This document shows, piece after piece, positions 35,083 through 45,877 of a DNA stretch of 64,000 bases. Position 1 is the first letter of the stretch, and each line of letters starts with the position of its first letter. Origin of the DNA: Rhinopomastus cyanomelas (taxonomy: Eukaryota > Chordata > Aves > Bucerotiformes > Rhinopomastidae); the NCBI GenBank assembly GCA_013400115.1, contig VXBP01004363.1, forward strand, positions 248,001-312,000. The letters run 5' to 3'. Made by a program: the position numbers and the translations under genes. Under the pieces are notes generated by a model. It worked only from the letters and a program-made list of their open reading frames with translations, had not been told where the DNA came from and did not search any database.

Positions 35083-35920
35083 CAACCATTAGTGGTATTT
35101 ATTTTATAACTTATTTCATTCATGCCATGGTGATAGAATATAGAACCATAATACCTTGCAATAATCTCACCAGAAGCAAGGCAGAGCAGGTAAACCTGGG
35201 TTCATGGTGACATCTCAGTCCTCTAATTTGGCCTTTCCCTTTGATGCCATGCAGAACTTAAGGGTTTTAATACAAAGTCTCCTGCTGCCCATCTTCATGC
35301 AGGTAGGCTCTTAGTACTTGTTTCTCCTCTGAGAATTTACTTCCATCAGCTTTCCTGCACTCAAATGGCCCTTTGCTTGTTTAAACAATTAGCAAAACAG
35401 TGCTTCATTTTGAAAAGGACCCAGTTCAGCCAGGGAATATAAAATTCCATGGCCACATTGTGTAAAGGAAATAAACTCTGAATTCCAAATCGGAAAGTTT
35501 TAACGCCCCCAAATGAACTGAGTACATTACAATTAAGAAAAAGAAAACCTCATTTTGCTATGTAGCAGCTCCTGAGCACGTTTTCACGTGTCAGTAAGAG
35601 GAGAAAAGAGTATACATTCATTCACTCATGTCTGTTGAACTGATAAAATGCAACATTGCCAACAGATGAATTCAAATCATTTGTGAACTGAATCATCCAA
35701 AACCACCATTTTGTTTTGCTTTGTTTTGCTTTAAGCTGGTCTCGTGAGATTGCCTGGTATCCTCTTTTTTCTAGTGATGGCTGTGTAGTGCTACACAGCA
35801 GCACAAGGACTGCTGGTGGTGAAAACTTCCATGGAATTGGTGACTCAAGTCACTGATGGGACATCATGTACATCTGGTAGGTAGCCATAACACTGCATAG
35901 CATGCCCAGGTGGCATGAAA
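35083..35920. other. unique non-coding stretch
   Basis: A short tandem of TTTTG and CTTTG units lies at about 35710-35733. Nothing else is recognised. Confidence 0.4.
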
Positions 35921-36487
35921 GGCTTATATCACTAATAATGTGGCCAGCAGGACTAGGGATGTAATTCTGCCCCTGTACTGGGCAGTGGAGAGGCTTCCCC
36001 TCAAGTACTGGGGCTAGTTCTGGGCCCTTCACTTCAAGAAAGAAATTGAGGAGCTGAAGCAAGTCCAGAGGAGCAACGAGGCTGGGGAAGGAACTTGGGG
36101 GGAAAGTCTGATGAGGAGAGGCTGAGGGTGCTGGCGGTGTTCAGGGCAGAGAAGAGGAGACTCAGGGGGACCTTCTGCCTCTTTACGAATCCATGAAGGG
36201 AGATTGTAGTCAGATGGGGGTCAGGCTCTTCTCTCAGGAAACTAATGCCAGGATGAGAGGACAGGACCTGAAGCTGTCAGAGGAGGATTAGGTTGGAAAA
36301 GATGATTAGACCCTGGAATGGACTGCCCAGGGCAGTGGTGGGGTTCCCATCCCTGGAAGTGTGGAAGGACAGCCTGGCTGTGTCCCTTAGTGCCCTGGTG
36401 TGTCCGATGTGGTGATATTAGGTCCTGGGCTGGGCTGGATGAGCTCAGAGGACTTTGTAAGCATCAATAATTCTCTTATTCTGTGTG
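35921..36487 (+). mobile_element. CR1 class B, about 567 bases
   Basis: It starts GGCTTATATCACTAATAATG, within about 5 bases of the start of the copy at 8876 in element coordinates. It passes CTGATGAGGAGAGGCTGAGG and ends in a class B UTR with a worn tail (AATAATTCTCTTATTCTGTG). Frames are closed by small indels. Confidence 0.92.
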
Positions 36488-38334
36488 ACTCCCTGTCAGG
36501 GACAGCTTTTTGCCCAGCTGTGGCCTGAACAGGGAAAATTTATCCCTCAGAAAGCTGCCCTTGCTCTTCAGATATGGATGGGGACATTTTGTCTCTCCTG
36601 TCTCTCTTGTGTGTCAATAGAGTCTACATATGCAGGAGATGGGATGTGCATCTAAGTTTGCCAGGTGCATTTAAAGATCATTGTATCTCAGGCTTGATCC
36701 ACTCAATGAATTTTTAAACATATCCTTAAGGGAAAGAGAACAGCCACTATTATTTCCTATGTTTCTGTAAAAATTATATTCATATGCACTCACCCTAGGC
36801 ACTTAGTCAAGAAAGGGCTTGTGACTGTGAAAGAGATGTATTTCTATGCAGTACAAAGTCAGAAAGAGAGCAGCACATTTGTGAGGAAAACTCTGAGTCT
36901 TTCTCCAATTTCCTGTGGGCTAATGTTACCTGACTATGCAGCCAGCTTGTTGTCTTCTGTGTACCCGCTTCTCCAAGCCCTCACTGCTCTCCAAGCAACG
37001 TATCTGGGCTTACAAATTTCCCTAAGCAGCCAGGGGACAGATTTTTAGCTTCTCAGTGTTCAATAGTGCAATGTCTGAGCCTCCCTTGGGAGCTTGCTGT
37101 AACAATGGGTAAACAACTTTCTTCAGTTCCCATACTAAACCAAAAGGACTTGCTGCAGTTTCTTGCATGATAAAATAAAAAGTGTACTAAACAGGAGCTC
37201 TTTCAATGTGCAAAATTGAATGGAAATCTGAAAAGAGATCAGTCAATGTGTCTTTTTCTTCTTGCGTAGAAGAATTAATAGAAAAGTGAATATTGGTGTT
37301 TCTTAACATCTTTCAAAGTATCATATGAGAGAAACATAAAAAACATAAACTACCATAAAAAATGGTAGTTAAATGGGAACCCCAGACTGTAGGGGATGGA
37401 AAACTGGGAGTGGAATGTAGAGCATGGTGTACCTGCATGAAACATAGAAAGCATTGTGTAGAGTTAGGCAAGAAGCTGTGAGAGAATATTGTTGAGAAAG
37501 AAGGGAAAAGGATGCCAAGCAGAAGGTTTTGTTGGTGGTAATTCAGATGGGGTTTCTTTCACATTCTGAGGAAAATAAATTGGCTTAAAACCATCATGGT
37601 ATCTGGACTATGTGAAGGCAACTCTTGGAGGTGGTCACATGGAAATGCAACAACCTCTGAATGTTGTACCTAAACAAAATTAATGTGTCTTCAAGCCTGA
37701 CTGGAAGATAGGCAACCCCCGCAACTTTCTCCTGAGGATCTGCCTGACAGGATTTTAAAAGTGCCGAAATTCCCATTAATTATCACGTAAGTAGTGCATT
37801 GCAGCTCTATTTATATTACAGGGTGGTTGTTTTATTTTTCAGAAAAGCATTAATTAATCAGACTGCATTAACCTTTCTCTTTGCTTTGATATCAAGGCAA
37901 GCTTTATAACCTGGAGTTCAGGGAGCAAGTGAATCATAAATATACCCAATCTTAGGAGTATTTTTAAAACCTGAATGGAGACATAAGGTCACTTTTGGTT
38001 AACCATTTGGATACATTTGATGGAATATAAAATGAAGAGGAGTGTTTCCTTTAGTTTTTATTCGACATTCTAATGGAAAGGAAATTAAGGGAAAAAATGT
38101 CTTGCAATATAAGCAGACGTATTACTATGGTACAGAAATCAATGAGAGACAAAATTCTACCTAGAGCTTCAGTAATTACACTGAGCTACCTGCTGAAAGA
38201 TCTTTAAAAAACTGCCTTCTTAGTTTAAGGGGGTGGCAGGGCGTGTACAAATACACTTCTTTGATCTGAAGCAATCCTTTCAAATGGCAATCTCATGCTT
38301 TAGAACATGAATATTTGCTACAAAAATATTTAAC
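36488..38334. other. unique non-coding stretch
   Basis: No repeat or gene is recognised. A small perfect hairpin (CTACCAT..ATGGTAG) near 37350 is within chance expectation. Confidence 0.4.
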
Positions 38335-38383
38335 AAAATACCTAATAAAATAAATAAATACCTAATAAATAAATACCTAATAA
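38335..38383. repeat. short AT-rich tandem repeat (15-base unit)
   Basis: Units of AAATACCTAATAAAT repeat two to three times and abut the 5' edge of a CR1 copy. Confidence 0.85.
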
Positions 38384-38686
38384 AGCTGGGACATAGGAGG
38401 TTCCACATACATATGAGACGAAACTTCTTCCCAGTGAGGGTGACACAGCCATGGAACAGGCTGCGCAGGGGACTTTTGGAGTCTCCTTCACTGGAGACGT
38501 TTAAGAACCGGCAGGGGGGTTGGACTCGATGATCTCTTGGGTCCCTTCCAACCCCTAACATCCTATGATCCTATGATCTGCCTGGATGTGTTCCTTTGTG
38601 ACTTGGTCTAGGTGATCCTGCTGTTGCCAGGGTATTGGACTAGATGATCTTTTGAGGTTTCTTCCAGTTCCTAATGATTCTATGAC
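38384..38686 (+). mobile_element. CR1 class A copy interrupted by another CR1 end
   Basis: The outer copy runs from AGCTGGGACATAGGAGG to GAGACGTTTAAGAACC (38509), is interrupted, and resumes TGCCTGGATGTGTTCC at 38579. It then continues to a class A tail at 38686. Joining the two parts in thought gives the normal class A order with nothing lost, so the interruption is clean. Confidence 0.93.
38510..38578 (+). mobile_element. CR1 3' end nested in CR1
   Basis: About 69 bases: GGCAGGGGGGTTGGACTCGA, then GATCTCTTGGGTCCCTTCC, then a tail of two CCTATGAT units. It is a CR1 3' terminus of a subtype different from the outer element (CTCGATGATCTCTTGGG instead of CTAGATGATCTTTTGAGG) and lies wholly inside it. 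It must be younger than the outer copy. Confidence 0.9.
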
Positions 38687-38930
38687 AAAATTACTCAGAG
38701 TATTCTATGAGTATACCAGAAAGTCAAATTGCACGGTGGTACAACAGGAAAACATAAGTTTAATGCCTTCACTTTTTCACAAAAGACCTTTTTTGCATAA
38801 TCTTGATTCCATAATACACACTATTAATTTCCAGTGTTAAACAAGCAAATATAAGCAAACTTATTCATGTGAGTGGCAGCAGCACAATTTTAGCGTTTTG
38901 CATATTGCTTTCCTGCACTCTATCACCACA

Positions 38931-39266
38931 TCAGCCAGATCAGGGCACTAAGGGCCACAGCCAGTCAACAATTCTAGGGATGCGGACTGCACCACTGCCC
39001 TGGGCAGTCCAATGCATGGTCTGAACCCCCTTTCTGTGAAGAAGGGCTTCCGAACGTCCAACCCAACCTACCTCTGGCAGCTTCAGGCCCTGCCCTCTTA
39101 TCCTGACTACAACCTCTTTTCAGATAGTTGTAAAGACAGAAAAGGTCCCCGCTGAGTCTCCTCTTCTCCACACTACACACCCCCAGCTCCTTCAGCCTCT
39201 CCTCATCAGACTTGCTTTCCTGTCCCTTCACCAGCTTCGTTGCTCTCATCTGTACTCCAGTACCTT
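38931..39266 (-). mobile_element. CR1 class B, minus strand, tail lost
   Basis: Reversed class B sequence from ATCACCACATCAGCCAGATC through ACTGCCCTGGGCAGTCCAAT to CTCATCAGACTTGCTTTCCT. The first 60 or so bases of the 3' end are missing or too worn to see. Confidence 0.88.
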
Positions 39267-40564
39267 ATTCCTTCAACTAAATACACAGGAGAACAAAAGT
39301 GTCTTGCAGAAATGAGCTTCCACATCTCTCAGAAACCTTAGCCTTGGACTTTCCACAGAAGTTTCTTCTGTCCTAATGCTTTGAGACCTTTAGTGGGACT
39401 GTATTTTAATGCCATACATGCCATTAGTAAATGTATCCTTGTGAAATGTGTGGTGGGTCATTTCCCTGCTCTCTTAAGTAAGAATGAAAAAGAAATTATT
39501 AAAGACAATCTCAGAAGGAAAACAAAGGGCTCAAAGAACTACTCTCCTTTCCTCTTACTTCTAAATTTCTCTTGCCTGTCTGGTAAAACAACATAAAATC
39601 TTGGGAGGTGAACAAAGATGGCTTCTGCCAGGCTCAGCTCTTGGCCAAGCAGGTCTGTAAATACGTCTCTGAGTTCATCTCAAGCTTAACTGCAGAGAGA
39701 AGGTTAAATGCAGGAATGAGCCACAGACGATGCTGCTCAACAGCAATGAGAGCTGCCACATATAGGGAAAACGCTCACTTATTCCAGTATCATAGTTACT
39801 TATTTATTCATAGTATTTATTTAAGTATTCTAATTATATTTATTTAAACATAGTGCTTGCCATTGGCAGAGTGTAATCTTGCCTGTATTTTTTATATTCA
39901 CAGTGCTACTTGAATTGGAGAACAAATGCTGCAGGCAGCTCCAAGCTCTGTTATGTATTCCACAGGAATGGTGGTATATGGAATAATTATTCTGCACTAC
40001 AGTGAATAAACAGTAATTAATGGATTGTTTTTAATGGGTTACTGCAATCTTGATGTCAGCAATGGGCCTGAAATAACCAAGAGCTCTTTTAAAGCATTAA
40101 TGAGTACGTGACGTTCTCATCCCCAAAGTTAAACTACCAACTGTGAAATGGGTCACTGGAAAGCTCCGAGGGAATTGCTAAATGTGTTTGTGCTTTATAG
40201 ATGGAGCTAACATGCACAACAATATTTTAAGATGCACTAAACTTTCAGGTCCAAAGAGAATATTGTTATGGTCCACATAAGAGAAGCAGAGAGAGGTAAG
40301 GAAGGGAGTACTAAGTGCCCAGCCTGTCATGCTTTCCCTCCCTGGCAGACGACTTTGCTCATGCTAGTAAAAATTGATAAAAAGAGGTGTGAAGAGTGGA
40401 TGGAAGGTGATTGTAAGGATCCCCTGGGATCCTTAAAAATCTTCAGATTTTTCTAGCCATTTCCTCTTACTTTTCTATCTCCTTCTGCCAATAGGAAAAG
40501 CAAGAAAAAGACAGATGGTGCTTAAGGAAAAATCGCAGAAGCATTGAGTGGTTTGCTAAGGGTA
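39267..40564. other. unique non-coding stretch with a double hairpin
   Basis: No gene is recognised. Two abutting perfect hairpins lie at 40415-40452. Confidence 0.4.
40415..40452. repeat. two adjacent short perfect hairpins
   Basis: The first, 40415-40434, has arms AAGGATCCC and GGGATCCTT with a 2-base loop. The second, 40435-40452, has arms AAAAATCT and AGATTTTT with a 2-base loop. No known element or terminator context explains them. Confidence 0.9.
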
Positions 40565-40643
40565 GGGGCGGGATACTGGCAGGCCGCATTGGAGACCCTG
40601 GGGGGCCATATCCGGCCTGTGGGCCGCGGTTTGAGGACCCCTG
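40565..40643 (+). mobile_element. possible hAT-type DNA-transposon end
   Basis: A GC-rich 80-base patch ends in GGGCCGCGGTTTGAGGACCC followed by CTG. Read on the other strand it starts CAGGGGTCCTCAAACCGCGG, the form of terminal inverted repeats of Charlie-like hAT elements. The partner end and an 8-base target duplication of AATTAGGA are not found upstream, so it would be a one-ended fragment. Confidence 0.5.
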
Positions 40644-41636
40644 AATTAGGAGATAACAAGAAAGTAATTTTTCTTTTGTTAAGGAAGCTGGACAGTTTGC
40701 CAGTGGAAAACTCGGAGGCTGTAGTTAAATGACTGTACAGCATGTGGCAAAAATGTTATTTATCAAACTACTTTTGCTACCTTGGTTTGAAAAGTTAGTC
40801 ATCTAAAAAACCCAAATGGATTTTAGTCATATATACTTCAGAACTTCACAGTTCCAGCATTCTTCAATGCCTTGGGCAAGGTCCCAGAACTTTTTTCAAA
40901 CTTTTAATAGAGGTTTGAAGACTCTCACAGAGGGAAACCTTTCTTTAATACAGAAGCTGTATTTTCTAGGTGACAAGTGGGGAGTCTCATCACCTGTGGA
41001 ATCAGCAGCTGGGAGAAGATTAATTAAAATGGCTGAGAAGGTTGTTGTCCCCGAACCTGCAAGACAAAGCATAAAAATAGCTTCATCCTTAGATCAGGAT
41101 TTAAAAGGAATATAAATAATGCCTTTTTTTTTTTTTTTTGGTAGTATGACTAAGATTGAAGTTTTACTTGCCTGTTCAAAGCTGATAGATATTTTAGGTA
41201 TAGAGTAAGAGCTGAACACAAGCAATAGGCAGCTACATAAAAGGTAGACATGAGCCACAAGCTATAGCATAATTCTTCAGGACAGTTCTCACATTTACCA
41301 AAATAAACTTGGAGTTACGTATGTCAGAAAATGGCAGTTCTCACATGGATTATCTATGACTGCATCTAGCAGCTTGATGCCTACTTAATTCAGCAGATGA
41401 GGTTCTGACTCATATTTTTTGTAACATAAGACCGAATATCATTGTTCATTAACAGGACTGTTGATCTAATGAAAGCAAAGAATGTAGCTTTCTTCAAAAC
41501 AGGTATGGATCTAGCAAGCTGGGATGTATGACTATTACATCGGTGCTCAGGGTATTGTAAGGACAGGCTTATTTAAATGGTTGGTTTGCTTTATTTTATA
41601 TATAACTATGTATTTTATGTTTATAATATATATAAT
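40644..41636. other. unique AT-rich stretch
   Basis: Contains 16 T at 41124-41139 and an ATAT-rich run at 41597-41636. The T run could be a reversed poly(A), but no retrocopy is recognised next to it. Confidence 0.4.
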
Positions 41637-41824
41637 AAAGGGTGGTTAGACTTTGGAATGGACTGCCCAGGGTAGTGGTGAGCCTTCATCCCTGGAAGAG
41701 TTGAAGGACAGACTGTCTGTGGCACTTAGTGCCATGGTATAGCTGATTGTGGTAATGTTAAGTCCTAGGCTGGGCTTGATGATCTTAAAGGTCTTTTTCA
41801 GACTCAATAATTCTGTGATTCTGT
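41637..41824 (+). mobile_element. CR1 class B 3' end
   Basis: Starts AAGGGTGGTTAGACTTTGGA and ends in octamers after TTTTCAGACTCAATAATTCT. It inserted next to an ATAT-rich run. Confidence 0.9.
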
Positions 41825-41945
41825 ATATAATCTATATAATACACAAGATAGGTATGTATATACCCTTAGCCCTGACCTCTCAAAATCAGTATGTCTTTAG
41901 CTATAGCAGTTCTCTACTTGAATATACCTACCCCATCATGGGACA

Positions 41946-42081
41946 GAGAATGATAGGATGAAGGGTGATTTTTTTTTTTTAAGCCAGCAAAGGGTAGATT
42001 GAAGCTGGACAGTAGGAAAAAATTCTTTAATCTGAGGTGATGGATCACTGGAACATGTTGCCTGGGGTAAGACACTGTGGA
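41946..42081 (+). mobile_element. old CR1-like fragment
   Basis: AATGATAGGATGAAGGG, TAGGAAAAAATTCTTTAATC, GGAACATGTTGCCTGGGG and CACTGTGGA follow the order of the CR1 C-terminal coding region (SDRTRGNG to HWNRLP to the VVESPS region). Divergence is high and there is no tail. Confidence 0.55.
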
Positions 42082-43766
42082 CAGAAGGGGAGACAAATAA
42101 AAATATTGTGGAGAAAAGAACATCTGAGTGATATAATGTCTTGTAGTGGGGACATCCTGTTCCGCCACAGGTGTCTGCTTACCTGGCCAACTGAAGGACT
42201 ACCTAAGCTGTTTTTTTTAACCTGTTATCATTGCTTACAGGTAAAGTTCCTGGGCTGTCCTGCTGCAGGAAAGGTAGGACTCTGCTTCATAACTCAAGGT
42301 TGTACAGGTTAGAATTGTATTAATAACCTATGTTTCTAATTCTGCTGGTTTGGAAGTTCGTTAGTTGTATGTTTAATAGAAGAGGATTATTAGAGACAGC
42401 TGCCTTTCGGCCATCTTCTCAGTTTTTGTTGTTTTGCCCTTTCCAAGCACTTTCAGATAGTCATCTTGGTAGAGGTAGCGCAGCAGGGCTTCTTCTTCTT
42501 CTTGTGTTCCATGAAGTTCCTTCTGGTCTGTCTGTGAAATAAATGACCAGAAAGCAAACAGAAGTGAAAGAAGCCAACCTTGCCTGGCCTTAAAAAAAAG
42601 AAACCAGGGCCCCCGTGCAAAACAGAAAATTTTTCTGGGACATGCTTCTCTGTTAGGCTGTGAAATGACTTCCCAAGGGAAGGAACAAGAATCTTACTGT
42701 CTGAAATGATTTAAACTTAACACTGGTACCTGTAGCATGGGAAGGATTTTTGCATGCCTCAAGGCATGAGAAAGACAAAACTAGAGATTTTTCCATATCT
42801 TCTAGCAATGACTCTTTGAAAGCAAAGGCACCTGAAAGGAAGATCAGCAATGCAAAGTACTGTATGTGAATTAGCAAATGGAGAAAAGAGATGTAAGCTT
42901 GATATTCAGAAGGCTTTATTACCATATAAAGGGGTAGAGTCCCAGGAAACAGGCCAAAGAAAATAGTCAAAGGTTTTAAAGCCAAAATTGCTGAATATCT
43001 AAACGGGATGTGGGGAACATGGCAGACAGGAGCTAGTTCACTACACAGGTGCAGTCTGGAGTGACCACTGTGTCCTGCTACCTTCCTAATCAAAGGTAAT
43101 CTCTGTAAGTATTTGATGGTTTCTAATTTTGAGATTTTTTTCTTAAAACTTAAAGAGTACACAAAAAAGACACTGCTTTTGGCAGCAGTGAGAGAAGCCA
43201 CACTGCGTCATGGTGGGGGAGTTCCTAATGCAGTTTGCAACCTGTGGAGAAGAGTTTAACCTTCAGGATACTAAAGGTAATATGCTGGTGCAAATACCCA
43301 TGAACACTTCTCTTTCCTTTGGGACAGATCACTGCCTCCCATTTATACTGCCCTGAGCTGCTTCTGTTGTCAGATCCCTTTCACTTCCCCTCCAGTTTTG
43401 TGCATTCTGTCACCTTCAGCTCACAGTGGTGAATTCTGAAGAAGTGTCAAATAAGATATAAATCACCTATTAGCATGCTGCCAAAGGCATGAAGGAGTGA
43501 GTCTCAGAGAGGATTTGCATGAAGATTCCTGGCTGGAGAATTTTATCTGCAGGTGCATCCAGCTGTAAATGTAACCTACACCGACAGTGATGCTTTTAGA
43601 AGCTTCCCCCTCTCTAGCATTTACTAAAATGCACTCAAAGAATGTTTTATTTCTGTTAGGTGTTGAGTACTGACTTTAGAGAAAATGAGCAGAAGCCCTC
43701 CGTGTGCTGTCTGTACTCCCTGGACAGATGACACTGTAGTTCCTGCTGCAGAATGTGAAGAACCTG
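42082..43766. other. unique stretch with a 182-codon frame judged spurious
   Basis: A minus-strand frame at 42653-43201 is hydrophobic and S/F-rich with no family features. A weak CR1-like patch near 42655-42720 (GACTTCCCAAGGGAAGG) is noted but not annotated. Confidence 0.4.
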
Positions 43767-43982
43767 TAGGAAGGAACTTCTTCACAGTGAGGTTAATGGA
43801 GCATTGAAACAGGCTACCCAGGGGTTTGTGGAGTCTCCTTCTCTGGAGACATTTAAAACCCGCCTGGATGTGTTCCTGTGCGACTTGGTCCAGGTGATAC
43901 TGCTGTGGCAGGGGGATTGGGCTAGATGATCTTTCGAGGTCCCTTCCAATCCCTAATGTTCTATGATTCTGTGATTCTGTGA
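43767..43982 (+). mobile_element. CR1 class A 3' end
   Basis: Starts around TAGGAAGGAACTTCTTCACA and ends with GATCTTTCGAGGTCCCTTCC and three octamers. It is close to the class A consensus seen in the other copies. Confidence 0.94.
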
Positions 43983-44581
43983 CTGCTTTGCCCAGTCCCT
44001 CGATCTATAGGAGTCCTCCTGTGAGGTGATTGTGTAATACATATTTTTCCTGACCTGGAATCCACTGAAATTATTAAACTTGATGGATTTAGTAGCTTTT
44101 TAATCTAGTCCTTGTCTCTCTGGCTTCCACATAAACCCAGGGCAATGCTAGTGTGAGGGTGGGTGAAATATTTCTGTAATATATTAAAGCATTATAGTTT
44201 ATGAAAGTCATGACTAAAAAATACCCTATTAAAAATAATATCACAAACCAGTTTGCAGTTCAAACTTCCCTTCTACAGTGTGCTTGCTAAATTATCTCTG
44301 ATAAATTAGCTCTTTTTGAAATTGGTGAAGTCTGCAGAATGCTGCATTCCCTCTGGACTGGGAAATCTGCACACACTGTCCCCATACTGTAGGGGATAAA
44401 AAAGTAATTACTGAAGATCACTGTCTCCCAGACAAGTGCTGTGGACTGTTCAACTACTCATTTACAATTTAATCTCAGTGTCCTCAATGAAATTGGTTTT
44501 AGGTGATAACCAGGGGCTAACAAAATGTTTATTTAAATTCACTACATATGAAGAAACAGAAAACCTATTTTCAGTTGCATG
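43983..44581. other. unique non-coding stretch
   Basis: No feature is recognised. Confidence 0.4.
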
Positions 44582-44828
44582 GCCCCTGAAACTGCACCAT
44601 GGGAGGGTAAGGTTGGATGTTAGGAAGCCCTTCCTCATAGGAAAGGTGATCAGATACTGGAATGGACTGCCCAGAGCAGTAGTAGAGTCCCAATCCCTGG
44701 AGGTGTTGAAGGACAGACTGGCTGTGGCTTTTAGTGCTCTGGTCTAAGTTGTGGTGATGTTAGGTCATGGGCTGAAGTTGATGAGCTCAGAAGTCTTTTC
44801 CAGCCATGATAGTTCTGTGATTCTATGA
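44582..44828 (+). mobile_element. CR1 class B 3' end
   Basis: Starts CTGAAACTGCACCATGGGAG, passes GGATGTTAGGAAGCCCTTCC and ends with octamers at 44828. A longer class D copy begins within a few bases, same strand. Confidence 0.93.
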
Positions 44829-45877
44829 TGAAGTTACTAAACCACCATGGGTCATATTTGAAATCAAGGCAATCAGGTGAAGTCCTTGCTGGCTGGAAAA
44901 AGGGAAACCCCCTTTTCAAAAGAGAAAATAAGATGATCCAGGGATCTACCAGCCAGTCACTTTCACCTCTGTGCCTTAAAGATCATGGAGCAGATCCTCC
45001 TGGAAACTGTGCTCAGGCACATGGAAAGCAAAAAAGTGACTGATGACCAGCAGCACAGCTTCATTAAAGGCAGAGCATGCCAGACAAATCTGAGGGCTTT
45101 CTACTACAGGGCTGCAGAATAGGGGAGACTAACTGACATAATCTGCTTGGACTTGTGTAGCGCATTAACACTGCCCCACAAGACATCCTTGTCTCTCAAA
45201 TAGACATGGATGTGAAAGGTGGGTGGCTCAGTGGATAAGTAACCAGCTGGAGGGTCATCCTCATAGAGGTGTGATCAACGATTCCATGTCCCAGTGCAGA
45301 TCGGTTACAAGAGCTGTTCCTCAGGTGTCTGGTTTGGGTCCAGTGCTGTTTAACATCTCTATGGGTGACCTGGACAGTGGCACTGAGTGCGCCCTCAGCC
45401 AGTTTGCCAGTGACACAAAGCTGGGTGGGGTTGTCAACCAGCCCTGGGCCCCTGCAACCTGCATCTGGGTTGGGGCAATCCCAAGCACAAATCCCTGCTG
45501 GGTGGTGAAGAGATTGAGAGCAGCCCTGAGGAGAACCTGAGGGTGTTGTTAGAGGAGAAGCTCAGCAGGAGCCAGCAGTGTATGAGGGCAGCCCAGAGAC
45601 CAACTGTGTCCTGGGCTGGATCAAAAGAAGTGTCACCAGCAGGGCAAAGGAGATTTTCCCCCTCTGCTCTGCTCTTGTGAGACCTCACCTGGAGTCCTGT
45701 GTCCAGTTCAGAGTCCCCAGTACAGGATGGACATGGAACAGTTGGAGTGTGTCCAGAGGAGGCCACAGGTATGATCAGATGTCTGGAGTCCCTCTGCTCT
45801 GGGGACAGGCTGAGGGATTTGGGGATTGATGATCCTGAGGGTCTTTTCCAACCTAAATGATGCTGTGGTTCTACGAC
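44829..45877 (+). mobile_element. long CR1 class D-like copy with RT region
   Basis: About 1.05 kb. It begins in the RT finger region (AAACCACCATGGGTCATATT, GGCAATCAGGTGAAGTCC), passes motif A to C and the SVTSRAKEIF block, then an internal deletion near 45820 joins it to the 3' UTR (GATCCTGAGGGTCTTTTCCA) and a worn tail. It is the plus-strand copy with the most RT sequence. Confidence 0.93.
45223..45540 (+). pseudogene. CR1 RT core remnant, broken motif C
   Basis: The frame of 105 codons reads AVPQVSGLGPVLFNISMGDL (motif B, usually VPQGSVLGPVLFN), then SQFASDTKLGG for motif C. The first catalytic aspartate of FADD is serine here, so the enzyme would be inactive even in an intact protein. 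Motif A lies upstream in another frame (the region near 45150, DLCSALTL-like). The decay fits an older copy than the class A ones. Confidence 0.87.

Noticed and set aside
41124..41139. T run as the poly(A) of a reversed retrocopy
   Set aside because: No spliced gene copy or SINE is recognisable beside it.
42655..42725. Possible ancient CR1-like patch
   Set aside because: Only a short stretch (GACTTCCCAAGGGAAGG) resembles the LINE C-terminal region; too weak to annotate.
42653..43201. 182-codon open frame, minus strand
   Set aside because: Hydrophobic, S/F-rich translation of AT-rich DNA with no family resemblance; most likely chance.
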